Of a stretch of DNA of 12,701 bases, positions 5,237 to 12,701 are shown piece by piece. The notes beneath the pieces are model-generated. The model saw only the letters and a program-made list of their open reading frames with translations. It was not told where the DNA came from and did no database searches. The stretch is taken from positions 1-12,701 of the forward strand of contig DAOUSP010000019.1 in the NCBI GenBank assembly GCA_030627155.1, given 5' to 3'. Numbering within the stretch: position 1 is the stretch's first letter; every line of letters begins with the position of its first letter. The DNA is from Candidatus Aminicenantota bacterium (lineage in GTDB: Bacteria; Acidobacteriota; Aminicenantia; Aminicenantales; Aminicenantaceae). Made by a program: the position numbers and the translations under genes.

Positions 5237-7402
5237 ATGGAAAACCCTAAAAAAAGCGGTTCCAGGGTCATAGGAGCCATTATCATTTTTCTCATTGTAT
5301 TATTTTTCGCGATAGAATTATTTATACGCGAAACCCAACAATTTTCTCCCACCTCTGTAACTAACATACTCCTCTCTTCCCTCCAAATAATTGTATTACT
5401 GCTTTTTCTAATCCTATTCTTTGTCTTAGGAAGAAATTTGATAAAACTTTATTTAGAGAGAAAAAGAAAAGTTGTAGGAGCTCATTTTAAAACAAAACTG
5501 CTCCTCTTCTTTATTGCTCTTTCCTTTATACCGACCCTACTTCTTTTTTTATTCGCCAGCGACTTGATAAGCCGGAACATCGAAAATTGGTTTAAAACAC
5601 CTATAGACAAAATACTTGAGGACACAAAAAATCTTTCGGACGGATTTTATTCAAACAGTGAGGAAATCACGCTGCATTATGCTCAACAGATCGGCCAGGC
5701 AATAAAAAAACAAAACCTTATAAACCTTGAAAGCCAGCTCCCTTTAAGGGAATTTGTCAGAAAAAAACTAATAGAATATAAATTAGATGAAATAAGCATT
5801 TATCTGGATGAAGAAGAGCTGTTCACATACCTCAATCCTAACCTTCCTTTCCAATATTACCGGGAACTTAGCCAGAACATCATAAAACGGGCCCACCTGG
5901 GCGAGATGTTCAGCAAAACATTGCCAATGGGAAAAGGAGAAATGATACGCAGGGGTGTTTCTTTTAAAATCCCAGAAATTGGAAACGTCCTTGTTGTTTC
6001 AGGAAAATTCCTTCCTCAGAATTATGCAGAAAAAATCAACAATATTACCGCTTATGTCCAAAGATATCAGCAGCTGAAAACTCAGAAGCACCCTGTCAAA
6101 ACATTCTATTTAATAACCTTAATCTTTATAACTCTTCTAATTATTTTTGCTGCAAGCTGGATCGGCTTTCACCTGGCAAAAGGAATCACTGTACCCATCG
6201 AAAAACTGGCCCAGGCCACTAAAGAAGTTTCCAAAGGGAATTTAGATGTACGAGTGGAAGACCCTGCCTCTGATGAGCTGGGTATCCTTATCGATTCCTT
6301 CAACCAAATGATATCAGACCTCAAAGAAAGCCAGCACAACATCGCCAAGAAAACCTCAGAGTTAGAGGCAAGAAAACAATACATAGAGACAGTTTTAAAT
6401 AACATCACAACTGGAGTTATCGCCCTTGATGCCGATGGATATATTACAACAATCAATCCCTCTGCTCGAGAAATACTTTCCTTGCCAGGAAAAAATCTTG
6501 TCGGAAAAAGCTATAAAGATGTGCTGCAAAAACCTCAGTACTCTGCCATTGTATCAACCATTAAGCGGGGGCTTCAAAATAAATACAAACTCTCTGATAA
6601 AGAAATAAACATCGATTTAGGAAACCAAAATTTGACCATCGCCTTAACTCTCTCTCCTTTGCGCCATCCTGATAACACCTTTCATGGCATGATTGTAGTT
6701 ATCGATAACCTAACACAGCTCATAAAAGCCCAAAAAATCGCTGCATGGAAAGAAATCGCCCAACGAGTGGCTCATGAGATCAAGAATCCTTTAACCCCCA
6801 TTCAACTCTCAGCAGAAAGGATTATTAAAAACTTAAAGAAACCGAGAACAAAACATGACACCATGATTGCCGAAGGTGCTAATACTATTGTTCAGGAAGC
6901 CAGAACAATAAAATCTCTCGTGGATGAATTTTTTAATTTTTCACGTATGCCAAGCATCGAGCTTCAATCTGCAGATCTTCATGAACTCATAGACCAAACC
7001 CTTACCCTTTTTAGAGGAATCTTTACAGAAATCAAATTTGAGACTAATTATTCTCCTGATATCCCTATGCCTATTAGAATCGACCCCGAACAAATACGGA
7101 GGGTATTTATAAATCTTATCGATAATGCTATCGATGCTATGGACAAAAAAGGAGAAATTAAAATTTGCACATATTTTGATGAACCCAATCAAAGGGTCAA
7201 AATAGAAATCTCCGACTCTGGCCCTGGTATTTCTGAAAAAGACAAGGAAAAACTTTTTCTCCCTCACTTTTCAACAAAGAAGAAAGGGACTGGATTAGGA
7301 CTGGCTATTGTCAATCAAGTCATCACAGAACATAATGGTTCGATTGATGTCGAAGACAATAAACCTCACGGAGCAAAATTTATTATCCAGGTACCAATAT
7401 GA
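5237..7402 (+). CDS. ntrY: NtrY-type membrane sensor histidine kinase
   Basis: This 721-residue sensor kinase autophosphorylates on histidine and passes the phosphate to the regulator encoded next to it. Domain order: three N-terminal membrane helices (about 12-30, 42-66, 88-108), an extracytoplasmic region (about 110-287), a fourth helix (about 289-312), and a HAMP linker (about 313-366, TVPIEKLAQATKEVSKGNLD). A PAS domain (about 380-490) and a HisKA domain with phospho-acceptor H513 in the VAHEIKNPLTP motif follow. Last is a HATPase domain with N-box FINLIDNAIDAM (624-635), G1 DSGPGI (660-665) and G2 KGTGLGLA (683-690). This multi-helix N-terminus plus HAMP-PAS-HisKA is the NtrY architecture. 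Known NtrY proteins sense nitrogen or redox signals; the signal here is not inferable. No Shine-Dalgarno sequence is visible. The last four bases (ATGA) overlap the regulator gene. Confidence 0.9.
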   Translation: MENPKKSGSRVIGAIIIFLIVLFFAIELFIRETQQFSPTSVTNILLSSLQIIVLLLFLILFFVLGRNLIKLYLERKRKVVGAHFKTKLLLFFIALSFIPTLLLFLFASDLISRNIENWFKTPIDKILEDTKNLSDGFYSNSEEITLHYAQQIGQAIKKQNLINLESQLPLREFVRKKLIEYKLDEISIYLDEEELFTYLNPNLPFQYYRELSQNIIKRAHLGEMFSKTLPMGKGEMIRRGVSFKIPEIGNVLVVSGKFLPQNYAEKINNITAYVQRYQQLKTQKHPVKTFYLITLIFITLLIIFAASWIGFHLAKGITVPIEKLAQATKEVSKGNLDVRVEDPASDELGILIDSFNQMISDLKESQHNIAKKTSELEARKQYIETVLNNITTGVIALDADGYITTINPSAREILSLPGKNLVGKSYKDVLQKPQYSAIVSTIKRGLQNKYKLSDKEINIDLGNQNLTIALTLSPLRHPDNTFHGMIVVIDNLTQLIKAQKIAAWKEIAQRVAHEIKNPLTPIQLSAERIIKNLKKPRTKHDTMIAEGANTIVQEARTIKSLVDEFFNFSRMPSIELQSADLHELIDQTLTLFRGIFTEIKFETNYSPDIPMPIRIDPEQIRRVFINLIDNAIDAMDKKGEIKICTYFDEPNQRVKIEISDSGPGISEKDKEKLFLPHFSTKKKGTGLGLAIVNQVITEHNGSIDVEDNKPHGAKFIIQVPI

Positions 7403-8760
7403 TTAAAGACAAAATTCTAGTAATCGATGATGAATCAGGCATAAGGTCTTCATTAAAAGGCATTTTAGAAGACGAAGGTTATTCTGTCACAACAACAGAA
7501 AGTGGAGAGCAGGGCCTTTCCTTTTTGCGGGAGGAAAATTTTGACATCATCCTCCTTGATATTTGGCTTCCTGAAATGGACGGAATCGCTGTCCTGGAAA
7601 AAATTAAAAGTGCAGAGGAAAACCTTCCTGTAATCATGATCACAGGGCATGGCTCAATCGAATCTGCAGTTAAAGCGACAAAACTTGGCGCATATGATTT
7701 CCTTGAAAAACCTTTGTCTTTGGAGAAAGTTGTTTTAACTGTTAAAAACGCATTACGGCAAAAAAAATTAGAAGAAGAAAACATTCAACTCCGAGAGAAA
7801 ACCAAGATAAAATATCAACTCATCGGTGTAAGCCCATCGATAAAAAAACTTAGAGAAAAAATAAAGACTACAGCCCCAACAAATGCACCTGTTTTGATTT
7901 ATGGTGAAAATGGCACAGGCAAAGAACTTATTGCCCGTTTAATCCATCAATACAGTCCACGAAACAATAAAAGATTTATTCAGATAAATTTTGGTGCTAT
8001 TCCCGATGATTTAATTGAAAGCGAGCTTTTCGGTTATGTTAAGGGTGCATTCCCAAATGCAGAAAAGGATAAAAAGGGCAAGCTCCTTTTAGCCGACGGC
8101 GGCACGCTCTTCTTAGATGAAATAGGAGACATGAATTTAAATAACCAGGCAAAGTTATTGAGAGTTATTGAAGAGAAAAAATACGAGCCATTAGGATCAG
8201 AAAAACCGATATCAATCGATGTCCGGATAATCGCTACAACCAACAAAAATTTAAGAGGACTTATAGCAAAGAATAAATTTCGAGAAGATTTATTCTTCAA
8301 GCTTAATGTCATCCCTATGATTATTCATCCATTAAGAGAAAGAAAAGAAGATATCCCTTTCCTAATAAATTATTTCCTTAAGAATTTTTCTATAGAGTTT
8401 GGCAAGAAACAAAAAACTATGAGCAAGGAAGCTATGGAAGCTTTTATAAGCTATTCTTGGCCAGGAAATATCAGCGAACTTATAAATGTGATTGAAAGAT
8501 TCGTCATTATGGTTCCTGATGATGAGATTAAAGAATCACATCTGTCTCTTCTGGTTGAACCAAGAGAAATTCAGTATGTTTCTGGAATAAACCAAAACCA
8601 ACCCCTGGATGAAGCTAAAATTTATTTCGAAATGGAATATATCCACAATACCCTTATCAGAAACAACTGGAATTTATCCAAAAGCGCAGCCGAACTTAAC
8701 ATAGAAAAGGAAGCTCTCCGCAAGAAGATAATGGATCTGGGCATAAAGTTTCTTGGATAA
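7399..8760 (+). CDS. ntrX: NtrX-type response regulator with degenerate sigma-54 loop
   Basis: This 453-residue protein has a receiver domain (about 1-120) with phospho-acceptor D54 in LLDIWLPEMDG and the conserved T82 and K104. An AAA+ domain (about 141-375) has Walker A GENGTGKE (169-176), Walker B GGTLFLDEIGD (234-244) and the sensor region FREDLFFKLNV. A Fis-type helix-turn-helix ends the protein (about 410-450). The loop that in sigma-54 activators reads GAFTGA is GAFPNA here (216-221), losing the threonine and glycine that contact sigma-54. The protein is therefore likely to bind ATP and DNA, but it may act with sigma-70 or as a repressor. It is coupled to the kinase gene by a 4-bp ATGA overlap. 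No sigma-54 promoter was found in the window. Confidence 0.9.
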   Translation: MIKDKILVIDDESGIRSSLKGILEDEGYSVTTTESGEQGLSFLREENFDIILLDIWLPEMDGIAVLEKIKSAEENLPVIMITGHGSIESAVKATKLGAYDFLEKPLSLEKVVLTVKNALRQKKLEEENIQLREKTKIKYQLIGVSPSIKKLREKIKTTAPTNAPVLIYGENGTGKELIARLIHQYSPRNNKRFIQINFGAIPDDLIESELFGYVKGAFPNAEKDKKGKLLLADGGTLFLDEIGDMNLNNQAKLLRVIEEKKYEPLGSEKPISIDVRIIATTNKNLRGLIAKNKFREDLFFKLNVIPMIIHPLRERKEDIPFLINYFLKNFSIEFGKKQKTMSKEAMEAFISYSWPGNISELINVIERFVIMVPDDEIKESHLSLLVEPREIQYVSGINQNQPLDEAKIYFEMEYIHNTLIRNNWNLSKSAAELNIEKEALRKKIMDLGIKFLG

Positions 8761-8878
8761 GGTCTCATTTTACGGTTGTTCAAATCACGGACATTAATAC
8801 AGCGCAACCTTCAAATAAAAGCAAACTTATCTTGAATAAATCCTAACTTCCATTGAAAACTGAATTCCTGAAAAAAAA

Positions 8879-8907
8879 TAGACCGTATCCTTTTTCATTG
8901 TTATAAT
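8879..8907 (+). promoter_or_regulatory. Promoter for the symporter gene
   Basis: TAGACC (8879-8884) and a perfect TATAAT (8902-8907) are separated by 17 bp. Transcription should start near 8914. The in-frame ATG at 8906 lies within the -10 box and so cannot be on this transcript, which supports the ATG at 8936 as the start. The rest of the 8761-8905 gap shows no clear terminator. Confidence 0.6.
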
Positions 8908-8935
8908 GTGGAAAATTTATTTATTGGGAAAAAGC

Positions 8936-10288
8936 ATGGAAAGTAAAATTCTCCCGCTTTTAACAGAAATCAGAGACTTCATTTGGGGTCCACCTCTGAT
9001 TATTTTGTTAGTAGGCACAGGGATTTTTCTAACCACAAGATTAAAAGGCCTTCAATTTCGAGGGCTTTTTCATTCTCTTTACCTCGCTTTTATTAAAAGA
9101 AAAGAAGAAGGTGATGTGGAAGGTGATATCTCCCATTTCCAAGCACTCATGACAGCTTTAGCCGCCACTGTTGGGACTGGTAATATTGCCGGGGTCGCAA
9201 CAGCGATAGTAACAGGAGGTCCTGGAGCTCTTTTCTGGATGTGGATAACAGGCCTTTTCGGCATGGCCACAAAATATTCGGAAGCAGTCCTGGCAGTCAA
9301 ATACAGGGAAACAGATGAATTCGGTACAATGAGCGGCGGCCCTATGTATTACATCTCTAAAGGATTAGGAATTAAGTGGCTCGGTATTTTATTTGCAATT
9401 TTTGCTTCTATCGCTGCATTTGGTATTGGGAACATGGTCCAGTCCAATTCGGTTGCCGAAGCTGTGAATGCATCTTTCGGAATTCCAAACTGGGCAACAG
9501 GAATCATTTTAGCCGCTTTTACAGCCATGGTTGTATTAGGTGGGATAAAAAGCATTGCTAAAGTCACACAAGTTCTTGTTCCTTTTATGATAATCATATA
9601 TTTTTCTGGAGCTCTGGTAATCCTTCTTTTAAATATAACCACCATTCCTCATGTATTCTCGCTAATTTTCAAATCTGCGTTTAATCCCACGGCTGCAGCA
9701 GGTGGATTCTTAGGAGCAACAGTCATGCAAACCATGCGAATGGGAGTCACAAGAGGAGTCTTCTCTAATGAATCTGGCTTGGGGTCAGCACCGATTGCTG
9801 CAGCAGCCGCCAAAACATCTAATCCTGTAAATCAAGCGTTAGTCTCTATGACACAAACTTTTATCGACACCATTGTTGTCTGCACTATGACTGGCCTTGT
9901 GATTCTTAGTAGCGGGCTTTGGACCTCTGGAACGACCGGTGCTGAGCTCACTGCTACGGCATTTGATGTTTCATTGCCAGGTGGAATCGGCCAGATGATT
10001 GTAACCTTGGGTCTTATATTTTTTGCTTATTCCACTATCCTCGGCTGGTGTTATTACGGTGAGAAATCTATCGAATATTTGTTTTCAGAAAGAGCAGTTA
10101 AAGCCTACCGGATAACCTTCGTTGTTTTCGTAGCAATAGGAACTATCTTAAAGCTCGAAACTGTCTGGACATTGGCAGATCTTATGAACGGCCTCATGGC
10201 ATTCCCTAATCTTATTGGACTCATCGGTCTCAGTAGCATCATTGCCTCTGAGACGAATAAATATTTTTATAATAAGAAAACATATTGA
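8936..10288 (+). CDS. Sodium:alanine/glycine symporter (AGCS family)
   Basis: AGCS proteins import alanine or glycine with sodium across the inner membrane. From ATG 8936 the protein is 450 residues with about ten or eleven hydrophobic helices, normal for the family. Hallmarks are GTGNIAGVATAIVTGGPGALFWMW in the N-terminal third (split here as GTGNIAGV and GGPGALFW), the segment FGMATKYSEAVLAVKYRE, the central MRMGVTRGVFSNESGLGSAP region, and FIDTIVVCTMTGLVI. The upstream ATG at 8906 is rejected because it is inside the -10 box. A modest purine run GGGAA (8926-8930) precedes the start. The substrate (alanine, glycine or another small amino acid) cannot be read from sequence alone. It is followed 62 bases later by mgtE. 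Confidence 0.94.
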   Translation: MESKILPLLTEIRDFIWGPPLIILLVGTGIFLTTRLKGLQFRGLFHSLYLAFIKRKEEGDVEGDISHFQALMTALAATVGTGNIAGVATAIVTGGPGALFWMWITGLFGMATKYSEAVLAVKYRETDEFGTMSGGPMYYISKGLGIKWLGILFAIFASIAAFGIGNMVQSNSVAEAVNASFGIPNWATGIILAAFTAMVVLGGIKSIAKVTQVLVPFMIIIYFSGALVILLLNITTIPHVFSLIFKSAFNPTAAAGGFLGATVMQTMRMGVTRGVFSNESGLGSAPIAAAAAKTSNPVNQALVSMTQTFIDTIVVCTMTGLVILSSGLWTSGTTGAELTATAFDVSLPGGIGQMIVTLGLIFFAYSTILGWCYYGEKSIEYLFSERAVKAYRITFVVFVAIGTILKLETVWTLADLMNGLMAFPNLIGLIGLSSIIASETNKYFYNKKTY

Positions 10289-10350
10289 TTACACTTGTAA
10301 TTTACAGATTAAATATTTTATGTTATCGTTGAGTTCGAAAGAGAAAAACA

Positions 10351-11712
10351 ATGAAACTCCAGGCCTTGAGGATTGTAATAACTTCGGCGCGGAAGTTTAT
10401 CAATATGGGGGCATTATCACGACTCTGGAACTTGATGAAGAATCTACATGCGGCCGATATTGCAACAGTAATGTCCCATTTTACTGCCAGAGAAAAACTT
10501 GTTCTTTTCAATACCCTTTATGAAAAAGGAAAGGAAAAGGCAGCAGAAGTTTTAAGCGAAATCGAGCCAGAAGATGCAGCTCAAATCTTAAAAGAGCTCC
10601 AAGTAAGTGAAATATCTGACATTTTTCAGATAATTCCTTCTGACGACGTCGCTACTATTCTTCCACTTCTTCCTGAAGAGATGCAGGAAGCTGTCCTGGA
10701 GGAGATGGAGGATAAGCCTTCCGAAGATGTGAAAAGCCTTCTTCATTACGAGGAAGAAACTGCAGGCCGAATCATGTCTCCAAATTTTTATGCCTTGAAT
10801 CAGGACACAAATGTCTCTGATGCAATAACTGCCATGCAGCTCGAAGGCGACGTCGAATCCGCCTTTTACCTTTACGTAGTGGATGATGATAATCGATTAG
10901 TGGGAGTCGTCTCACTGAGACAACTTCTGTTCGCGCGCCCGAATACAAAATTGAAGGACATAATGACAACAGAAGTAATCAGTGTCCACCCTGAAACAGA
11001 CCAGGAAGAAGTCGCAAGAGCCGTTGCCGATTATAACCTTGTGGCTATTCCTGTTATTGATTCTGAAAACAAGCTTATCGGAGTCGTTACTGTTGATGAC
11101 GTTATTGATGTTATAGATAAAGAAGCTACCGAAGACATTTATAAGATGGTGTCATTGGATACAACTGACAGAATCCAGGACAGCCCTTTTTCCTCCATAA
11201 AAAAGAGGTTACCTTTCCTTCTTATTAGCTGTATAACCGCTTCTTTAGCCCCCTTCGTCGTCAACTATTTCAAAGGAACTCTCCAGCAAGCCATAACTCT
11301 GGCTGTATTTATGCCTCTGGTTGCAGCTTTGGGAGGGATTGCAGGAAATCAGACTATTGCCATTGTTGTCCGTGAAATCGCTGTGGGGCAAACAGATTGG
11401 CTCTCTGCAAAAAAGGCGTTATTTAAAGAAATTTCTGTGGGGATTGGAAATGGCGTAGTTCTTGGAGCAGTGTTAGGTCTTGTTTCATATTTCATCATTG
11501 GCAATCTTTTTCTCGGATTAATCTTAGGGCTAGCAGTAATCGTCAACATTTTTATTGCTGCCTTTCTTGGAACACTTATTCCATTCTTTTTAAAGTTACT
11601 TCACTTAGACCCCGCCTTGGGTTCAGTTAATTTTCTTACAATGTGCACAGACACTATTGGCATACTTGTATTCCTCGGACTTGGAACTATTTTCTTAAAA
11701 TACATTTCTTAA
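10351..11712 (+). CDS. mgtE: Magnesium transporter MgtE
   Basis: MgtE is a homodimeric Mg2+-selective channel of the inner membrane whose cytoplasmic part closes it when internal Mg2+ is high. The 453 residues fit the family. There is an N domain of helical repeats (about 30-135; LHAADIATVM, EPEDAAQILKEL), tandem CBS domains (about 137-262; TAGRIMSP, LKDIMTTEVISV) and five membrane helices (about 286-452). The pore region carries GGIAGNQT (328-335, usually GGNAGNQT) and aspartate D434 in MCTDTIG, the position of the pore Mg2+ ligand. No M-box Mg2+ riboswitch is visible upstream. The gap from the symporter is short (62 bases) and has only weak promoter-like sequences, so co-transcription is likely. 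recO starts 5 bases after its stop. Confidence 0.96.
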   Translation: MKLQALRIVITSARKFINMGALSRLWNLMKNLHAADIATVMSHFTAREKLVLFNTLYEKGKEKAAEVLSEIEPEDAAQILKELQVSEISDIFQIIPSDDVATILPLLPEEMQEAVLEEMEDKPSEDVKSLLHYEEETAGRIMSPNFYALNQDTNVSDAITAMQLEGDVESAFYLYVVDDDNRLVGVVSLRQLLFARPNTKLKDIMTTEVISVHPETDQEEVARAVADYNLVAIPVIDSENKLIGVVTVDDVIDVIDKEATEDIYKMVSLDTTDRIQDSPFSSIKKRLPFLLISCITASLAPFVVNYFKGTLQQAITLAVFMPLVAALGGIAGNQTIAIVVREIAVGQTDWLSAKKALFKEISVGIGNGVVLGAVLGLVSYFIIGNLFLGLILGLAVIVNIFIAAFLGTLIPFFLKLLHLDPALGSVNFLTMCTDTIGILVFLGLGTIFLKYIS

Positions 11713-11717
11713 CCTCT

Positions 11718-12515
11718 ATGTCTCTTGAAAAATCAGAAGCTATAATACTTCGAACATTCCCTGTAGGAGAACAGGATAAAATTGTTGTCTTTTTTTCACG
11801 TGATAAAGGCATAATGAGAGGAATTGCCAAAGGCGCCCGTAAATTTGGAAACCGCTTTGGAAGCAGCTTAGAACCATTCTCTTATGTAAATATTTTTTAT
11901 TACGAGAAAGAAAGAAAAGAGCTGTCAACAGTAAACAACTGTGATCTCATAGAGTCATTCTTTGAAATACAAAAAGATCTGAATATTTCCTTTACTCTTG
12001 CCTATTTCGCAGAGATCGTTGAGGAGTTTTTCCCTGCTAGGTCAAATGACGAACCGCTCTTTCGCCTTTTGATAGCCAATCTTCAAGCGTTAAAAGCAGG
12101 AGGCGACCTTAATTTCCTCAGCGCTTACTTTGAGGCATGGTTTCTGAAGATCAATGGGATTCTCCCTGTTTTTCACTGGTGCAAGAAATGCCAAAAGAAT
12201 ATAACCGGGCCTTCGTGGTTCTCATCAAAAAAGGATGGGGTACTTTGCAACTCTTGTGCAGAACAAAAAAAAGAGAAAGTACCAAAAGAATTTAATCTTT
12301 TTCTTGAATGGATAAAAATTAATCCCCCACCTAAAGAAACTGCTCTTCCCTTGACAATCGGGCAAACTACAGTAATTCGTAAGATACTTCAGTCGATAAT
12401 TGTCTTTCACTTAGAAAGAGATCCAAAAGCACTACACTATGTACGTTCTTATATTTCAAGTCTTTCAAATAGTACAATACCCCAAAAAAAACCAAAAAAC
12501 AGCCCAAATACTTAA
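11718..12515 (+). CDS. recO: DNA repair protein RecO
   Basis: RecO binds single-stranded DNA and SSB and, with RecR (and RecF), loads RecA at gaps. From ATG 11718 the protein has 265 residues, slightly longer than usual because of a lysine/proline-rich tail. The N-terminal OB-fold is clear (about 1-80; EAIILRTFPVGEQDKIVVFFS, then KGIMRGIAKGARK). A helical region follows, with a four-cysteine zinc site (C155, C158, C177, C180; CKKC and CNSC). In-frame codons extend upstream into mgtE, but MSLEKSEAIIL is the canonical RecO beginning. The 5-base gap after the mgtE stop and the lack of a Shine-Dalgarno sequence suggest translation coupled to mgtE. Confidence 0.95.
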   Translation: MSLEKSEAIILRTFPVGEQDKIVVFFSRDKGIMRGIAKGARKFGNRFGSSLEPFSYVNIFYYEKERKELSTVNNCDLIESFFEIQKDLNISFTLAYFAEIVEEFFPARSNDEPLFRLLIANLQALKAGGDLNFLSAYFEAWFLKINGILPVFHWCKKCQKNITGPSWFSSKKDGVLCNSCAEQKKEKVPKEFNLFLEWIKINPPPKETALPLTIGQTTVIRKILQSIIVFHLERDPKALHYVRSYISSLSNSTIPQKKPKNSPNT

Positions 12516-12579
12516 TACCGCACTCCAAAAAGAAAAATTTAGCGATAGGCAAAAATAAAAAAGTACCATTGAGTCAACC

Positions 12580-12613
12580 AGGACGGTTATAATGGAAAAT
12601 TTCAGTCCTTTTT
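12580..12613 (+). terminator. Weak candidate terminator after recO
   Basis: AGGAC (12580-12584) pairs with GTCCT (12605-12609) around a 20-base loop, followed by T bases to 12613. The long loop makes it a weak candidate. A TATAAT (12588-12593) lies within the loop, so the region could equally hold a promoter for the next gene. Confidence 0.25.
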
Positions 12614-12621
12614 GATACAAT
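12593..12621 (+). promoter_or_regulatory. Candidate promoter for the gene at the window end
   Basis: TGGAAA (12593-12598) and TACAAT (12616-12621) are separated by 17 bp. Transcription would begin within about 3 bases of the ATG at 12631, another near-leaderless arrangement. The -35 match is modest. Confidence 0.3.
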
Positions 12622-12630
12622 TCTTCAGTC

Positions 12631-12701
12631 ATGGATACTTTCAAACCCTCATTCTCTCACGCCCAAAAGGAAAAATACTATAAAAAGCTTACATTAAGAA
12701 A
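12631..12701 (+). CDS. Start of an unidentified gene, cut by the window end
   Basis: An ATG at 12631 opens a frame with no stop to the window edge: 23 full codons beginning MDTFKPSFSHAQKEKYYKKL. The start is lysine-rich and hydrophilic, with no signal peptide. I do not recognise a family from so few residues. It does not resemble the N-terminus of glycyl-tRNA synthetase alpha, a common recO neighbour. Support comes from the open frame, the plus-strand context and a possible promoter just upstream. Confidence 0.4.
   Translation, partial: MDTFKPSFSHAQKEKYYKKLTLR

Noticed and set aside
10288..10301. Inverted repeat ATTACA-CT-TGTAAT right after the symporter stop, as terminator or operator
   Set aside because: The 2-base loop is too tight for an efficient RNA hairpin, there is no T-run, and AT-rich inverted repeats of this length are expected by chance.
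1..12701. Minus-strand genes, mobile elements, CRISPR arrays, tRNA or rRNA genes
   Set aside because: All longer minus-strand frames lie opposite confident plus-strand genes and show no protein features. No direct-repeat arrays, transposase motifs or tRNA-like folds were noticed.

Overview
The window is about 12.7 kb of bacterial chromosome of moderate to low GC with dense, almost entirely plus-strand genes. It reads as core housekeeping and cell-envelope functions. I see no mobile element, prophage, CRISPR array, tRNA or rRNA. The FtsEX, RodZ and NtrY/NtrX genes point to a Gram-negative-type bacterium. The DUF6677-like protein at 403-777 suggests the Acidobacteriota or a related lineage such as Aminicenantota; that placement is inference from recalled family patterns, not a search.

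Layout. Positions 1-402 hold no convincing protein gene but do hold a strong candidate structured RNA (43-289), closed by a 17-bp helix with one bulged base. A small DUF6677-like membrane protein (403-777) overlaps by one base a 58-residue membrane protein gene (777-953). Next is gatB (1025-2482), the amidotransferase subunit for Asn-tRNA/Gln-tRNA, standing alone without gatA or gatC. Then come ftsE and ftsX. ftsX appears to begin at an ATT codon overlapping the ftsE stop, because no ATG, GTG or TTG can give the conserved N-terminus. A 315-base gap (4116-4430) contains possible RNA structure, an intrinsic terminator, a 12-bp palindrome and a good promoter.

That promoter starts a likely leaderless transcript of a rodZ-like gene (4431-5210). 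A NtrY-type sensor kinase (5237-7402) and a NtrX-type response regulator (7399-8760) follow, overlapping by 4 bp. The regulator has a degenerate GAFTGA loop, so classical sigma-54 activation is doubtful. After a 175-base gap come an AGCS-family sodium:amino-acid symporter (8936-10288), an MgtE magnesium transporter (10351-11712), recO (11718-12515), and the first 24 codons of an unidentified gene (12631 to the window end).

How they fit together. FtsEX (septal peptidoglycan hydrolase control), RodZ (cell-shape scaffold) and a membrane-bound two-component pair form a central block of envelope and division functions. The kinase/regulator pair may sense the envelope or nitrogen/redox state. A recurring feature is that promoter-proximal genes have sigma-70-type -10 boxes within about 0-12 bases of the expected transcript start relative to the ATG, and no Shine-Dalgarno sequence, whereas some internal operon genes do have purine-rich ribosome sites. 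This suggests common leaderless or near-leaderless transcription. No strikingly new multi-gene system is evident. The best leads are the unassigned structured RNA, the AUU-started ftsX, the leaderless promoters and the altered NtrX motor loop.
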